From Paenibacillus sp. LS1 (GTDB taxonomy: Bacteria > Bacillota > Bacilli > Paenibacillales > Paenibacillaceae), in contig NZ_JAPDOE010000001.1 of assembly GCF_026013365.1 (NCBI RefSeq), positions 1,922,001 to 1,986,000 on the forward strand: a stretch of 64,000 nt of DNA, in the 5' to 3' direction. Shown here piece by piece: positions 34,824 to 43,439 of the stretch. Position 1 is the first letter of the stretch; each line of letters opens with the position of its first letter. A program made the position numbers and the translations under genes. The notes beneath the pieces were generated by a model. That model made no database searches and was not told the DNA's origin. It was given only the letters and a program-made list of their open reading frames with translations.

Positions 34824-36134
34824 ATGGAGAACGTAAATCAAAATGCTGGGTTAGAAAAAATTACGGCCATTACAAATGTACGAATCTTTGACGGATATCA
34901 AATTATTGCTCCCAGACATATTATCATTAGTGGGGAGTCCATTATTTCAGTAGGCGGAGACATCCCAAGCGATGCAACAATTATCAATGGAGACAACGGG
35001 ACATTAATACCTGGTTTGATTGATGCACATGTCCATACCTCAATTGGTGGATTACGAGATGCCTTAAAATTCGGTGTTACAACAGAACTCGAAATGAACG
35101 GCGATTTTACTAAAAGAGGTCGCGAAATTCAGCTAAAAAATGTGTCTGACATCGCAGACGTCCGATCAGCTGGTACAGCGATTACCGCTCCTGGTGGGCA
35201 CCCAGATGAATTACTGCCTGATGGAGATGAAATACCGGAATTCATATTAAAGGAACTAGAGAAGTTATCGGAGGAAGATCGGGAAGCAATGTTGGCTGCC
35301 TACGCTCACGATCACGACGAAATACCTCAAGTGACGACGGTTAAAGAAGCGATCAAACATGTGCATACCCAAGTAGAGAATGGATCCGACTATATTAAGA
35401 TCATGATTGAAGAGGGAACGGTCATGGGTGCACCTGGCCTGCCTGTTCTAAGTGACGAGATTTTAAAAACAGCCGTTACTGAAGCCCACAAGTTCGATAA
35501 GTTGGTCATCGCCCACGTCTTGACGGCTCTTTCATCGAAAGCAGCCATCGATCTTGGAGTCGACGGTTTGGGTCACTTGTTTATCGACAGACCCGAGTAC
35601 ACGTCCGAATTGGTTAAATCCATAGCTGATTCTGGAGCTTTTGTTACACCGTGCTTGGTATTGAATTCATCGATTATTGGTAATCCGGCTTCGGAATTGG
35701 CGAATGATCCACGAGTTCATTCCAAATTAAGTCCGGATTGGATCGATATTTTGAACTCAAGCTTCAATACGTTTCCACAAGGCAATATGGAGAACAGCTT
35801 TAAGAATGTGATGGATCTTCACCGTGCCGGAGTTGATATTCTTGTGGGGACGGATGTTGCACCGGTTCCTGTTCCGAACCTTGGTGGCCTTGCTCATGGG
35901 GCCAGTGTCCACCACGAAATGCAGCTACTGGTGAAGGCTGGGTTCACCCCGATCGAAGCTCTTCAGTCGGCTACTGCCAAACCGGCCCGTTGCTTTGGTC
36001 TACATGATCGTGGCCGAATTACGGAAGGTGCACGTGCTGATCTTGTTCTCATAAACGGTGATCCGATCACTAATATTTCAGATACCTTGTCAATCAAATC
36101 CGTGTGGTTCAATGGTTCGCAAAAACTAGGTTAA
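34824..36134 (+). CDS. Metal-dependent amidohydrolase (imidazolonepropionase-like)
   Basis: About 436 residues, cytoplasmic. ATG 34824 is 7 bases after GGGAGG; ATG 34821 is also possible. The N-terminal beta domain (ITNVRIFDGYQIIAPRHIII) precedes the barrel, which begins with LIPGLIDAHVHTS (HxH metal site). YIKIMIEEGT supplies a bridging Lys position, followed by LVIAHVLTA, VDGLGHLF and the catalytic Asp in VGTDVAPVP. The C-terminus (GRITEGARADLVLINGDP) closes the beta domain as in prolidase-, dihydroorotase- and imidazolonepropionase-like enzymes. It is under a MarR-type promoter, which suggests a response to an aromatic or drug-like molecule. The substrate is unknown. Confidence 0.88.
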   Translation: MENVNQNAGLEKITAITNVRIFDGYQIIAPRHIIISGESIISVGGDIPSDATIINGDNGTLIPGLIDAHVHTSIGGLRDALKFGVTTELEMNGDFTKRGREIQLKNVSDIADVRSAGTAITAPGGHPDELLPDGDEIPEFILKELEKLSEEDREAMLAAYAHDHDEIPQVTTVKEAIKHVHTQVENGSDYIKIMIEEGTVMGAPGLPVLSDEILKTAVTEAHKFDKLVIAHVLTALSSKAAIDLGVDGLGHLFIDRPEYTSELVKSIADSGAFVTPCLVLNSSIIGNPASELANDPRVHSKLSPDWIDILNSSFNTFPQGNMENSFKNVMDLHRAGVDILVGTDVAPVPVPNLGGLAHGASVHHEMQLLVKAGFTPIEALQSATAKPARCFGLHDRGRITEGARADLVLINGDPITNISDTLSIKSVWFNGSQKLG

Positions 36135-36222
36135 AACTAGTAAATTATATCTTCCTAATTGCAAAATTACTAAAATCACTAAGAAGAGGGAGTGCAGAAT
36201 GCAGCCCCTCTTCGACTTTAAT

Positions 36223-36888
36223 CTATTTATTCAGGAACGATGCTCTGATCATAGTTACTCCGATTTGTGATAATTCCGATAAAATATTTTCCAAATTAAA
36301 TATTCTAGACAGTTCATAATTAACGAGGTTTTTAATTCGTTCCCCACTTAATCTGTAGTGGCTTAACCACAATAACATGCACGTTAGATCAACAGTATCG
36401 TCCGGGTCTGAACCAGCTGATCCCCATAATTCCCCCTCAACCTGATAACCGCCACCACTCCATTGAAGCAAGTAGCCTCCAGTACTCATCCCCTGTGTGA
36501 AACCTTCTTTACTATTTATCCAATCTAAAGATTCCCCAGGAGCAATCGTTCTAGCGAAATACACTTCACTAGTATCTAATTGAGTTAAACTAACATTAAC
36601 TTCATGGCTACTATTGTTTTTCATAAGCAGTTTTATATGTACAGATTCCGGATTTACGGAAAAGGGTTGCTGTACCGTTGCGCCTCCAGAAGCAATAAAG
36701 TGGGAGGGTTTGCTCTCTTGTTCGCTTAAAGACTTAGAAAGGGTTGTACTTTCGGCCTCGCTTGATAATACACCAGTTTTTGGATTAGACATATTCTCTT
36801 GAATTTGACTTGTTGAATCACAGGCAGTTACGGTCGCTGTTGTTAAAGCTAATGATATAACAGTAAAAAATAGTTTCTTTTTCTTCAT
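36223..36888 (-). CDS. Lipoprotein of unknown function
   Basis: A 221-residue exported protein. The signal peptide with lipobox TVTAC (Cys23) precedes a polar linker of about 40 residues. The domain from residue 65 contains FSVNPESVHIKLLMKNNSSHEVNVSLTQLD and TIAPGESLDW, which look like a small beta-sandwich. The last 50 residues (LLWLSHYRLSGERIKNLVNY) are helical. I do not recognise the family. It is transcribed alone, convergent with the amidohydrolase gene. Confidence 0.7.
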   Translation of the reverse strand: MKKKKLFFTVISLALTTATVTACDSTSQIQENMSNPKTGVLSSEAESTTLSKSLSEQESKPSHFIASGGATVQQPFSVNPESVHIKLLMKNNSSHEVNVSLTQLDTSEVYFARTIAPGESLDWINSKEGFTQGMSTGGYLLQWSGGGYQVEGELWGSAGSDPDDTVDLTCMLLWLSHYRLSGERIKNLVNYELSRIFNLENILSELSQIGVTMIRASFLNK

Positions 36889-37030
36889 TACTTCATTCCT
36901 CGTATTCTTTTATTAGTTATTCTTAAAACCTATAAGAAGTTCCTCGTTATTAACAACGCTATCAGTCTATAAAAGTTACAGCTGTAATTCGTAAGATGGC
37001 ATTAAGTTAACCTTCCTTTAGCTGAACAAA

Positions 37031-37054
37031 AGCAGCCGATCGGGTTGATCGGCT
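37031..37054 (-). terminator. Terminator of the P-loop kinase-like gene
   Basis: AGCCGATC (37034-37041) pairs with GATCGGCT (37047-37054), and on the minus strand the stem is followed by GCTTTTG. It lies 77 bases beyond the gene's stop. Confidence 0.7.
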
Positions 37055-37130
37055 ACGCTCTGGGTTTTATTGAGCTATCGTATTCCTTTAATGTATCAAA
37101 TGACGACGGATATAATTTGACACTTCAGTA

Positions 37131-37775
37131 TCATCGAAAACCGAAATGCTTTTCAACTTCCAATAACATCTGCTCTTTATTGGACTGAGATGTTCTCATG
37201 AACCATTTTAATTGATACTGCTCTGCTTGTTGCAGGTAATGATTCGATGCTCTAACCACCGTGTTTAATGTTTCGTCCCGTGCACGTTGTGGATCTGATA
37301 AATTAGGGAACAAATCCTCCATGCCCCTCAGATGATCCCGATCCAGATACTCCGCTCTAATTAGGTCATCTTCTGCAAACATATAAACAACTCGGTTGGG
37401 GTTAACAATCTCCCTTAGATAAGCAGGTTCCATAAAAGTATCTACTACGATTGGCTTCTCTTTCCCCATCTGTAACAGATCCAAAATAATAAACTCCACG
37501 CTTTCATCAAACACTGAATTTAACCAGTGACTTCTATCGTTCCCACGCCCTAAAAAGAACCATTCCCAATCAATGAAGTGTCGCAAAATTGCTGGATGAT
37601 CCTGCGGATTAGCCTTTTTTTGATAATCGAAAGTGTGGTCATCTGAAGAATAATAATTCAGATCCCATTTTGAAGAAAGCAACTTTGTCATCGTGCTTTT
37701 GCCGCCGCAAGGGCCGCCACATATCCAATAAACGTGATCTAAATATTGTCTTAATAGTCGGTCTGAAATTTTCAT
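37131..37775 (-). CDS. P-loop nucleotide-binding (kinase-like) protein
   Basis: A 214-residue protein starting at ATG 37775 (MKISDRLLRQYLDHVYW), preceded by AAGGGGATGG. ICGGPCGGKSTMTKLLS is a Walker A loop of the small nucleoside or shikimate kinase type. YYSSDDHTFDY near residue 45 and IVVDTFMEPAYLREI near 105 could contain the substrate-contact and Walker B acidic residues. A lid-like basic segment (RDHLRGMEDLFP) follows. No specific family is recognised; phosphotransfer to a small molecule or an antibiotic is plausible. It stands alone. Confidence 0.72.
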   Translation of the reverse strand: MKISDRLLRQYLDHVYWICGGPCGGKSTMTKLLSSKWDLNYYSSDDHTFDYQKKANPQDHPAILRHFIDWEWFFLGRGNDRSHWLNSVFDESVEFIILDLLQMGKEKPIVVDTFMEPAYLREIVNPNRVVYMFAEDDLIRAEYLDRDHLRGMEDLFPNLSDPQRARDETLNTVVRASNHYLQQAEQYQLKWFMRTSQSNKEQMLLEVEKHFGFR

Positions 37776-37932
37776 GATACAACCATCCCCTTGTCTAATA
37801 TTATTTCTTAAAAGGGATAATGTCTCTTTTCCTATTTGCACTAAATGTCCAGGTCGCTGGCATTTCTACACCGCCTTTCCAAGCTTAATTTTCTGATAAA
37901 TTTATTCTAGGAATCGCTTTTCACAATCACAA

Positions 37933-38409
37933 CTAATGATCTGTATACTGCAAAGCGTGAATCGGTGTACCTTTAGTGATTTCACCTGTCAATGTATTGA
38001 TTTCTAGTGGCTCTACTATAACCTTCCATCCATTTTCGCTTTTGAAAATTTTATACGGGAGTGGTGGTGACTGTTCATAGTCTTGTCCTGCATACTTTTG
38101 AACTACATAAAGTTGAACTTCATCCGTATTGATTTGTTTGCTTCCCACAATTTCATACCCTGTAGTTGGATTGGTTTTAAAATCTTTTACATATCCTTCT
38201 TCACGACTTTTCTCATCCAGATAGTTTGTATCTTTAGAATAGAACATCATTCCCTCTACATCTTTAGCAATGTAAGCCTGAAAGTACTCCGTTGCTGCTT
38301 CCATCGGAGTTTGGGCTACGACTCTTTCCGCAGTAGTAGTCGATGCTACTAAGATAGAACCAGCAACAACACTGGCAAGTAAAAGCGATACTAATCCTTT
38401 TCCTTTCAT
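37933..38409 (-). CDS. Secreted protein of unknown function
   Basis: A 158-residue exported protein. The signal peptide ends near AERVVAQT (about residue 34). The mature part starts PMEAATEYFQAYIAKDVEGMMFYSKD and continues as an alpha+beta fold resembling NTF2-like/DUF4878 domains (VQLYVVQKYAGQDYEQSPPLPYKIFKSENGWKVIVEP). The role is unknown. GGAG precedes the ATG. Confidence 0.72.
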   Translation of the reverse strand: MKGKGLVSLLLASVVAGSILVASTTTAERVVAQTPMEAATEYFQAYIAKDVEGMMFYSKDTNYLDEKSREEGYVKDFKTNPTTGYEIVGSKQINTDEVQLYVVQKYAGQDYEQSPPLPYKIFKSENGWKVIVEPLEINTLTGEITKGTPIHALQYTDH

Positions 38410-38606
38410 GGATCGAGAACTCCTTTTTAGTGATAGAGTTGGTAATAGTGATCATAGTTTCTTGAAATCTATTTAGTATAACGCATTGAATTATTGGAAA
38501 GTTTTTATATTTATGAGAAATTTGTTTACATCTATCTTTTAGCCCCTTTATCCAAACTCTTCTTTACGCCTACCCCACTTAATGTTAGATTTTATAACAT
38601 ATTATT

Positions 38607-40307
38607 ATGAAAGCGAGTGGGTTGAAGATGGATCTGCAACAGTTATTGACTATCCCCATTCTCTCCAAAGCAAAAGTGATTGCCGGACATCGTGGACTAG
38701 ATCGTTTGGTACAATCGATTAACATTATGGACGCGCCAGATATTGTACAATTCCTGAAGCCGGGAGATATGCTGCTGACAAACGGTTATATCCTGAAAGA
38801 CCGCCCTGATGCTCATCTTGCATTCATTACAGACATGCATACTATTGGCTGTGCGGCACTTGCTGTGAAGACACAGCGTTTCTCTCTTGAATTATCTCCG
38901 CAACTGCTTGAAACTGCCGACAGGTTGGGCTTCCCGATCATCGAGCTGTCTGAGATAGACAATACACTCGGTGAAATATTTCAACATTCGATCAGTGCCA
39001 TCCTTCAGAACAAAACCCATGAGCTTCACTACGCCCTGTCTATTCACAAGCAATTTTCCACGATGGTGATGCAGGGAAAAGGCATACCATCCATCGTAGA
39101 TACGTTGTCTCAGTTGCTATCCTCACCTGTGCTGCTGCTTGGCTCAAAGAAGCAGATTACGGCAAGCTCCCATTATGCACAACAGATGGATAACCAGTCT
39201 CTCGCCGCGCCCTTACTGATATTTATAGATGAGCACCCTTCCTTCCATACCACAATCTCGATATGCCTGCTTACTGCTGATAAATATCGACATGCCGAGC
39301 TTCATCCCATCTTCACGGATCGTCACGAGGGTTATTTAATCGCACTATACGACAGTTCCACAACCTCTAAGCTCTCCACTCTGGCACTGGAGCAAGCGGT
39401 CAATGTGATCGGTCTGGAGTTAACCAAGAAACAAGCAGTCAAGGAACGCTCCCGCCGGTACAAAAATGAATATTTCTCCGATCTCATTCAAGGCTTCATT
39501 CGTTCGGAACAAGAAGCGCTGCATCGCGGCAAGAAATATGGGCTGCAAGCCAAAGGGAGCTCCGTTCTCATCATCGCCAAGATGGATGAACCCTTAACGA
39601 ACAAACCTAATCACATCCTCACTCCACCTGGGGAAGAGCGGTTCATCTCGGAACGAGACGCTAATTACGAGTTGATTAAGCAGGAGTTCGCCAAATTGGA
39701 TCTCTCCTTTGTCATGTTCACGAAGAACGACCAGTTCGGCATACTCGTCTTTTTGGCCGAATCGTCTTGGAACGAACATTCCGTTGTTCAGCAGCTTGAG
39801 CGGATCGCGAGCAATCTGTATATGGAGTCACAGCTCAGCCTATCCTTCGGAATAGGTAATCCCTACACGAACGTATTGGATATTGGACTCTCCTATAAGG
39901 AGGCAGTCAAAGCCCTCCAATCCGGCTATCAGATGCGAAAGACCCGCTTCGCTCACTCCTATCAAACCATGGATATAAGCCGTCTGCTGCGCATGATTCC
40001 TTACGATGAGATGCTGCAATTCCATCAAGAAACCTTCAAACCCTTTGAAGGCCGAGATCAGACCGAGCGCAGTGAACTTATGAGAACGTTGTCCTCCTTC
40101 TACGAGAATCATTGCCAGATCGTCGATACAGCGAAAGAGCTGTTCGTACATCGCAATACAGTGATCTATAGGTTGGAGAAATGCGAGAAACTAACCGGCA
40201 GGAACATCAAGGACCCGATGGAGAGCCTGCGCTTCAGACTCGCCTTCGCACTTGAGTCCCTTCTAAATGTTAATCCAGTCCCTAGCGAAGCTAATCATAC
40301 GTCTTAA
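38607..40307 (+). CDS. PucR-family transcriptional regulator
   Basis: A 566-residue regulator (559 if the second ATG at 38628 is used; neither has a strong ribosome-binding site). The N-terminal PucR domain (LLTIPILSKAKVIAGHRGLDRLVQSINIMD, then LKPGDMLLTNGY) is typical of purine-catabolism regulators. A middle GGDEF-like/CdaR region follows. The C-terminal helix-turn-helix (IVDTAKELFVHRNTVIYRLEKCEKLTG) is the PucR/CdaR HTH_30. It lies just upstream of an importer/amidase operon on the same strand and probably activates it in response to a nitrogen source or a pathway intermediate. Confidence 0.92.
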   Translation: MKASGLKMDLQQLLTIPILSKAKVIAGHRGLDRLVQSINIMDAPDIVQFLKPGDMLLTNGYILKDRPDAHLAFITDMHTIGCAALAVKTQRFSLELSPQLLETADRLGFPIIELSEIDNTLGEIFQHSISAILQNKTHELHYALSIHKQFSTMVMQGKGIPSIVDTLSQLLSSPVLLLGSKKQITASSHYAQQMDNQSLAAPLLIFIDEHPSFHTTISICLLTADKYRHAELHPIFTDRHEGYLIALYDSSTTSKLSTLALEQAVNVIGLELTKKQAVKERSRRYKNEYFSDLIQGFIRSEQEALHRGKKYGLQAKGSSVLIIAKMDEPLTNKPNHILTPPGEERFISERDANYELIKQEFAKLDLSFVMFTKNDQFGILVFLAESSWNEHSVVQQLERIASNLYMESQLSLSFGIGNPYTNVLDIGLSYKEAVKALQSGYQMRKTRFAHSYQTMDISRLLRMIPYDEMLQFHQETFKPFEGRDQTERSELMRTLSSFYENHCQIVDTAKELFVHRNTVIYRLEKCEKLTGRNIKDPMESLRFRLAFALESLLNVNPVPSEANHTS

Positions 40308-40312
40308 ACCGA

Positions 40313-40343
40313 GAACGTGTCATGTATAATGACACGTTCTTTT
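40313..40343 (+). terminator. Terminator of the PucR gene
   Basis: GAACGTGTCA (40313-40322) and TGACACGTTC (40330-40339) form a perfect 10-bp stem followed by TTTTATTTT. It isolates the regulator from the downstream operon. Confidence 0.92.
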
Positions 40344-40536
40344 ATTTTCTTTTCCCAACCCAACCTCATTTGTGCATTTTAACTGATTAAATTGTATTTT
40401 TATGTTCAGAGTAACTAATGACAATTGTGCAAACAGTCTATATGATTAGGAATATATTCATCAATGTTATATTACTTAACATAAATTCACATCAAGAAAT
40501 GAACACCATCAGGCTGTAGGAAAGGGGCTACCTATC

Positions 40537-41313
40537 ATGGCTATACAAATACAAGGCGTATCCAAATCATTTGTCAGTGCAACCGGAGAAGATATTCAAG
40601 TACTCGCTGAGGTTTCGATGCAAATCAAGAAGCAGGAGTTCTTCAGTATCGTGGGACCGAGCGGCTGCGGCAAGAGTACGATCTTCAATATTATCGCAGG
40701 TCTGCTTAAGCCAACGAAAGGCAAAGTTATCGTCTGTGGCGAAGAGATTGATCAGACCACCGGGCATGTCGGCTATATGATGCAGAAGGATCTGCTGCTT
40801 CCTTGGAGAAGCATTCTGGACAATGTCACGCTAGGCTTGGAAGTGAAGGGCATGTCCAAAAAGGATCGTGGCGATATTGCCATGGATTATCTGGATCGTT
40901 ATGGCCTGGCTTCATTCGCAGAAGCCTATCCCTCCACCCTATCAGGCGGTATGCGCCAACGTGTAGCCCTCATTCGTACCCTCGTTACCCAGCCCGATAT
41001 CATATTACTGGACGAACCCTTCTCAGCACTTGATTATCAGACCAGACTCATTCTGGAAGATGAAATCTTGTCTATCCTGAAATCCGAGGGCAAAACAGGC
41101 GTGCTTATCACACATGACATTGAGGAAGCCATCGCCATCTCCGACCGCATTGCCGTTATGAGCAAAAGACCAACGACCGTGAAACAGGTATACGATATCG
41201 GTCTCGCTTCGCAGTATGGCTCAGCACTGAAAGCCCGCTCCGACCAGAAGTTCAAGCAGTATTTTGAATCGATCTGGTCAGAGCTTGATATCCAGATGGG
41301 GAGGATTAGCTAA
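40537..41313 (+). CDS. NitT/TauT-family ABC transporter ATPase
   Basis: A 258-residue ATPase of an importer. Walker A is GPSGCGKST (about residues 38-46), the signature is LSGGMRQRVAL and Walker B is IILLDEPFSALD, followed by the switch His in LITHDIEEA. YMMQKDLLLPWRSILDNV matches nitrate/taurine/sulfonate/thiamine-precursor ATPases. AAAGG precedes the ATG. Its last base overlaps the permease start. Confidence 0.94.
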   Translation: MAIQIQGVSKSFVSATGEDIQVLAEVSMQIKKQEFFSIVGPSGCGKSTIFNIIAGLLKPTKGKVIVCGEEIDQTTGHVGYMMQKDLLLPWRSILDNVTLGLEVKGMSKKDRGDIAMDYLDRYGLASFAEAYPSTLSGGMRQRVALIRTLVTQPDIILLDEPFSALDYQTRLILEDEILSILKSEGKTGVLITHDIEEAIAISDRIAVMSKRPTTVKQVYDIGLASQYGSALKARSDQKFKQYFESIWSELDIQMGRIS

Positions 41314-42179
41314 TGAAGAGCACATCACCTGAAATAACCCTTGCCGGGAAGCCTGCTGGAGTTGCGAAGAGCAAACGCAGACAGTCCACTTTCTCCAAAG
41401 AATGGCTGATGACGATGCTGTGGCGGTTCATTATTGTTGCGGTCATCCTGGTGATCTGGGAATCCGCCGTTCGCTTGAAGTTGGTTAACGGATTCCTCAT
41501 GGGATCACCAAGCGCCATTCTCGATGCCGCCATCACCATGGCCAGCTCAGGGCAACTGCTTACAGACGCGTTCGCAACGGTGAATGCCACCGTTATTGGC
41601 TTCGTAGCCGGAAGCTTAATTGGCTCATTGGCAGGACTGCTCATGTGGTATTCCAAGTCCGTTGCCCGTGTGCTCGATCCATTCATTGTAGCCATGAACG
41701 GTATCCCGAAGATTGCCCTCGCTCCAATGATTATCATCTGGTTCGGTTCAGGCATCTTCTCCAAGATTGCTCTGGCCTCCGTGGCAACGTTTATCGTAGC
41801 ATTATTATCCGCCTACCAAGCGACGCATCAGATCGACGAATCCCAGATTAATCTGATGAAATCCTTCGGTGCGAAGAAATCACAAATTTTCCGCAAAATT
41901 ATCGTTCCTTCCTCTCTGCCATGGATCATCTCAGCCTTCCGGATCAATATCGGCTTGGCATTGGTGTCTGTCGTAGGTGGAGAATTCATCTCTTCTGACA
42001 AAGGACTCGGACATATGGTATTCGTCGAAGGTAACCTGTTCAACCTTCCGGCCGTATGGGTTGGCGTGTTCATGCTTATGCTGGTCGCCATGCTCCTCTA
42101 CACCTGTGTCGGTTATATCGAATCCCGTCTCCTTCCATGGAATGACAACAAGACCAGCAGCAAATCCACATCTGTATAG
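41313..42179 (+). CDS. NitT/TauT-family ABC transporter permease
   Basis: A 288-residue membrane protein with six segments. The N-terminal 30 residues are a basic cytoplasmic tail. The ATPase-contact loop is INLMKSFGAKKSQIFRKIIVPSSLPWI, and GNLFNLPAVWVGVFMLMLVAMLLY ends the fold. It is overlapped by one base with the ATPase and followed by the binding protein. The substrate is likely a small nitrogen compound hydrolysed by the downstream amidase. Confidence 0.93.
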   Translation: MKSTSPEITLAGKPAGVAKSKRRQSTFSKEWLMTMLWRFIIVAVILVIWESAVRLKLVNGFLMGSPSAILDAAITMASSGQLLTDAFATVNATVIGFVAGSLIGSLAGLLMWYSKSVARVLDPFIVAMNGIPKIALAPMIIIWFGSGIFSKIALASVATFIVALLSAYQATHQIDESQINLMKSFGAKKSQIFRKIIVPSSLPWIISAFRINIGLALVSVVGGEFISSDKGLGHMVFVEGNLFNLPAVWVGVFMLMLVAMLLYTCVGYIESRLLPWNDNKTSSKSTSV

Positions 42180-42213
42180 CTGACCTACAACGATTAAAGG
42201 GGACTGATGACTC

Positions 42214-43242
42214 ATGCGTACATTCAAAAAGATAGCTTTTCTAGCAACGATGACGGTTATGTTGACTACACTGCTCAGTGCATGCGGCAGCAATGCCACA
42301 ACACCTGCGAGTGGTGCAGGTGCATCTAATAGCGGGGGGCAAGCAAATGCGCAGGTGGACAAAATTATGGTGTCCGAGGTGTATCACAACCTGCTCTACC
42401 TTCCGCTGTATGTAGCGAATAACCAAGGATTCCTAGAGGAGAATCGCATTGAGCTATCCTCCATTCGCGCTGCCGGAAGCGGACCAACAGCATTGTCTTC
42501 GGTGATCTCAGGCGAGTCTGCGTTCTCGTTCCACGGTCCTGAGCATGTCGCATTCGCTAATGCGAAGGGCGGAGATGCTCGCTCACTGGTCCTTTTATCG
42601 GGTAGTGCTCCAGTATGGGCGGTTGCGCGAGAAGGAGTAACCGTGAACTCAACAGAGGATTTCAAAGGTAAAACCATCGTTGTCGGCTTGGCACCTACAA
42701 GCTCGAACAGCTTACTGCGGAAACTATTCGCTGACAACAACATTGATATCGACAACGATGTGACGATCACTGAGGTTCAGAATGGCTCCGAGCTTGGTGC
42801 TGTATTAGCCGGCAAAGCCGATATTGCTATCGTTTACGAGCCGCAGCTGGATCAAGGCATTGCAGAGGGACTTCATATTGTCCATGATTTCACGAAGGAT
42901 TATCCTGAATTCGCCTTTGCAACGATGAATACGACCGCAAGCTTCATTGAAAAGAATCCTGATCTCACCCAGCGCTTTGTCACCTCTATTGAGCAGGCCC
43001 TGGACTACATTCAATCAAATCCTGAAGGCGCAAAAGCAGTTGCCGTGAAGGAATTCCCGAATCTGGACAAAAACGTCGTGGAGCAAGCGGTACAACGTAT
43101 GATCGACAGCAAGGTATACCCTGCTGAGGGGCTCATCAACGAATCCGCCTTCGAGACCGCAATCGATATGCAGCGCTTCATCGGTAATTTGAAGGAAGAT
43201 CTCGCTTACGAGGACATTATCGATTCAAGCTTCACCAAATAG
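42214..43242 (+). CDS. NitT/TauT-type substrate-binding lipoprotein
   Basis: A 342-residue exported lipoprotein with lipobox LLSAC (Cys24). The mature domain (VDKIMVSEVYHNLLYLPLYVANNQG, IRAAGSGPTALSSVISGESAFSF, AGKADIAIVYEPQ) is typical of THI5/NitT/TauT solute receptors for small molecules. It would bind an amide- or ureide-type substrate; the ligand is not readable from the sequence. Confidence 0.9.
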   Translation: MRTFKKIAFLATMTVMLTTLLSACGSNATTPASGAGASNSGGQANAQVDKIMVSEVYHNLLYLPLYVANNQGFLEENRIELSSIRAAGSGPTALSSVISGESAFSFHGPEHVAFANAKGGDARSLVLLSGSAPVWAVAREGVTVNSTEDFKGKTIVVGLAPTSSNSLLRKLFADNNIDIDNDVTITEVQNGSELGAVLAGKADIAIVYEPQLDQGIAEGLHIVHDFTKDYPEFAFATMNTTASFIEKNPDLTQRFVTSIEQALDYIQSNPEGAKAVAVKEFPNLDKNVVEQAVQRMIDSKVYPAEGLINESAFETAIDMQRFIGNLKEDLAYEDIIDSSFTK

Positions 43243-43253
43243 AGAGAGAAAGG

Positions 43254-43439
43254 GTGATTACTCTGAACCAAGACGACTATCTCACACACCGCCGTACTGA
43301 AAGTGCGAAATACGCAAACGGAGTTATTACCAGCGAGGAGCTTGCCCTATTTACAGCCGACTTGAAGCTGATTCGAGGCTTCAAGTTGCCAGAAGAAGTA
43401 GGACCCAATTCACCGCATAGGAGGGCTCCTCTGCGATGA
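43254..43439 (+). CDS. Small AtzG/GatC-like amidase partner
   Basis: A 61-residue protein starting at GTG 43254, with GAGAAAGGG upstream. It is mostly helical with a hydrophobic patch (ITSEELALFTADLKLIRGFKLPEE) and a basic tail. The stop overlaps the amidase ATG (ATGA, 43436-43439), implying coupled translation. Size, position and composition match AtzG-like/GatC-like small subunits that stabilise AtzE-type amidases. The family call is a contextual inference, not a motif match. Confidence 0.55.
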   Translation: MITLNQDDYLTHRRTESAKYANGVITSEELALFTADLKLIRGFKLPEEVGPNSPHRRAPLR

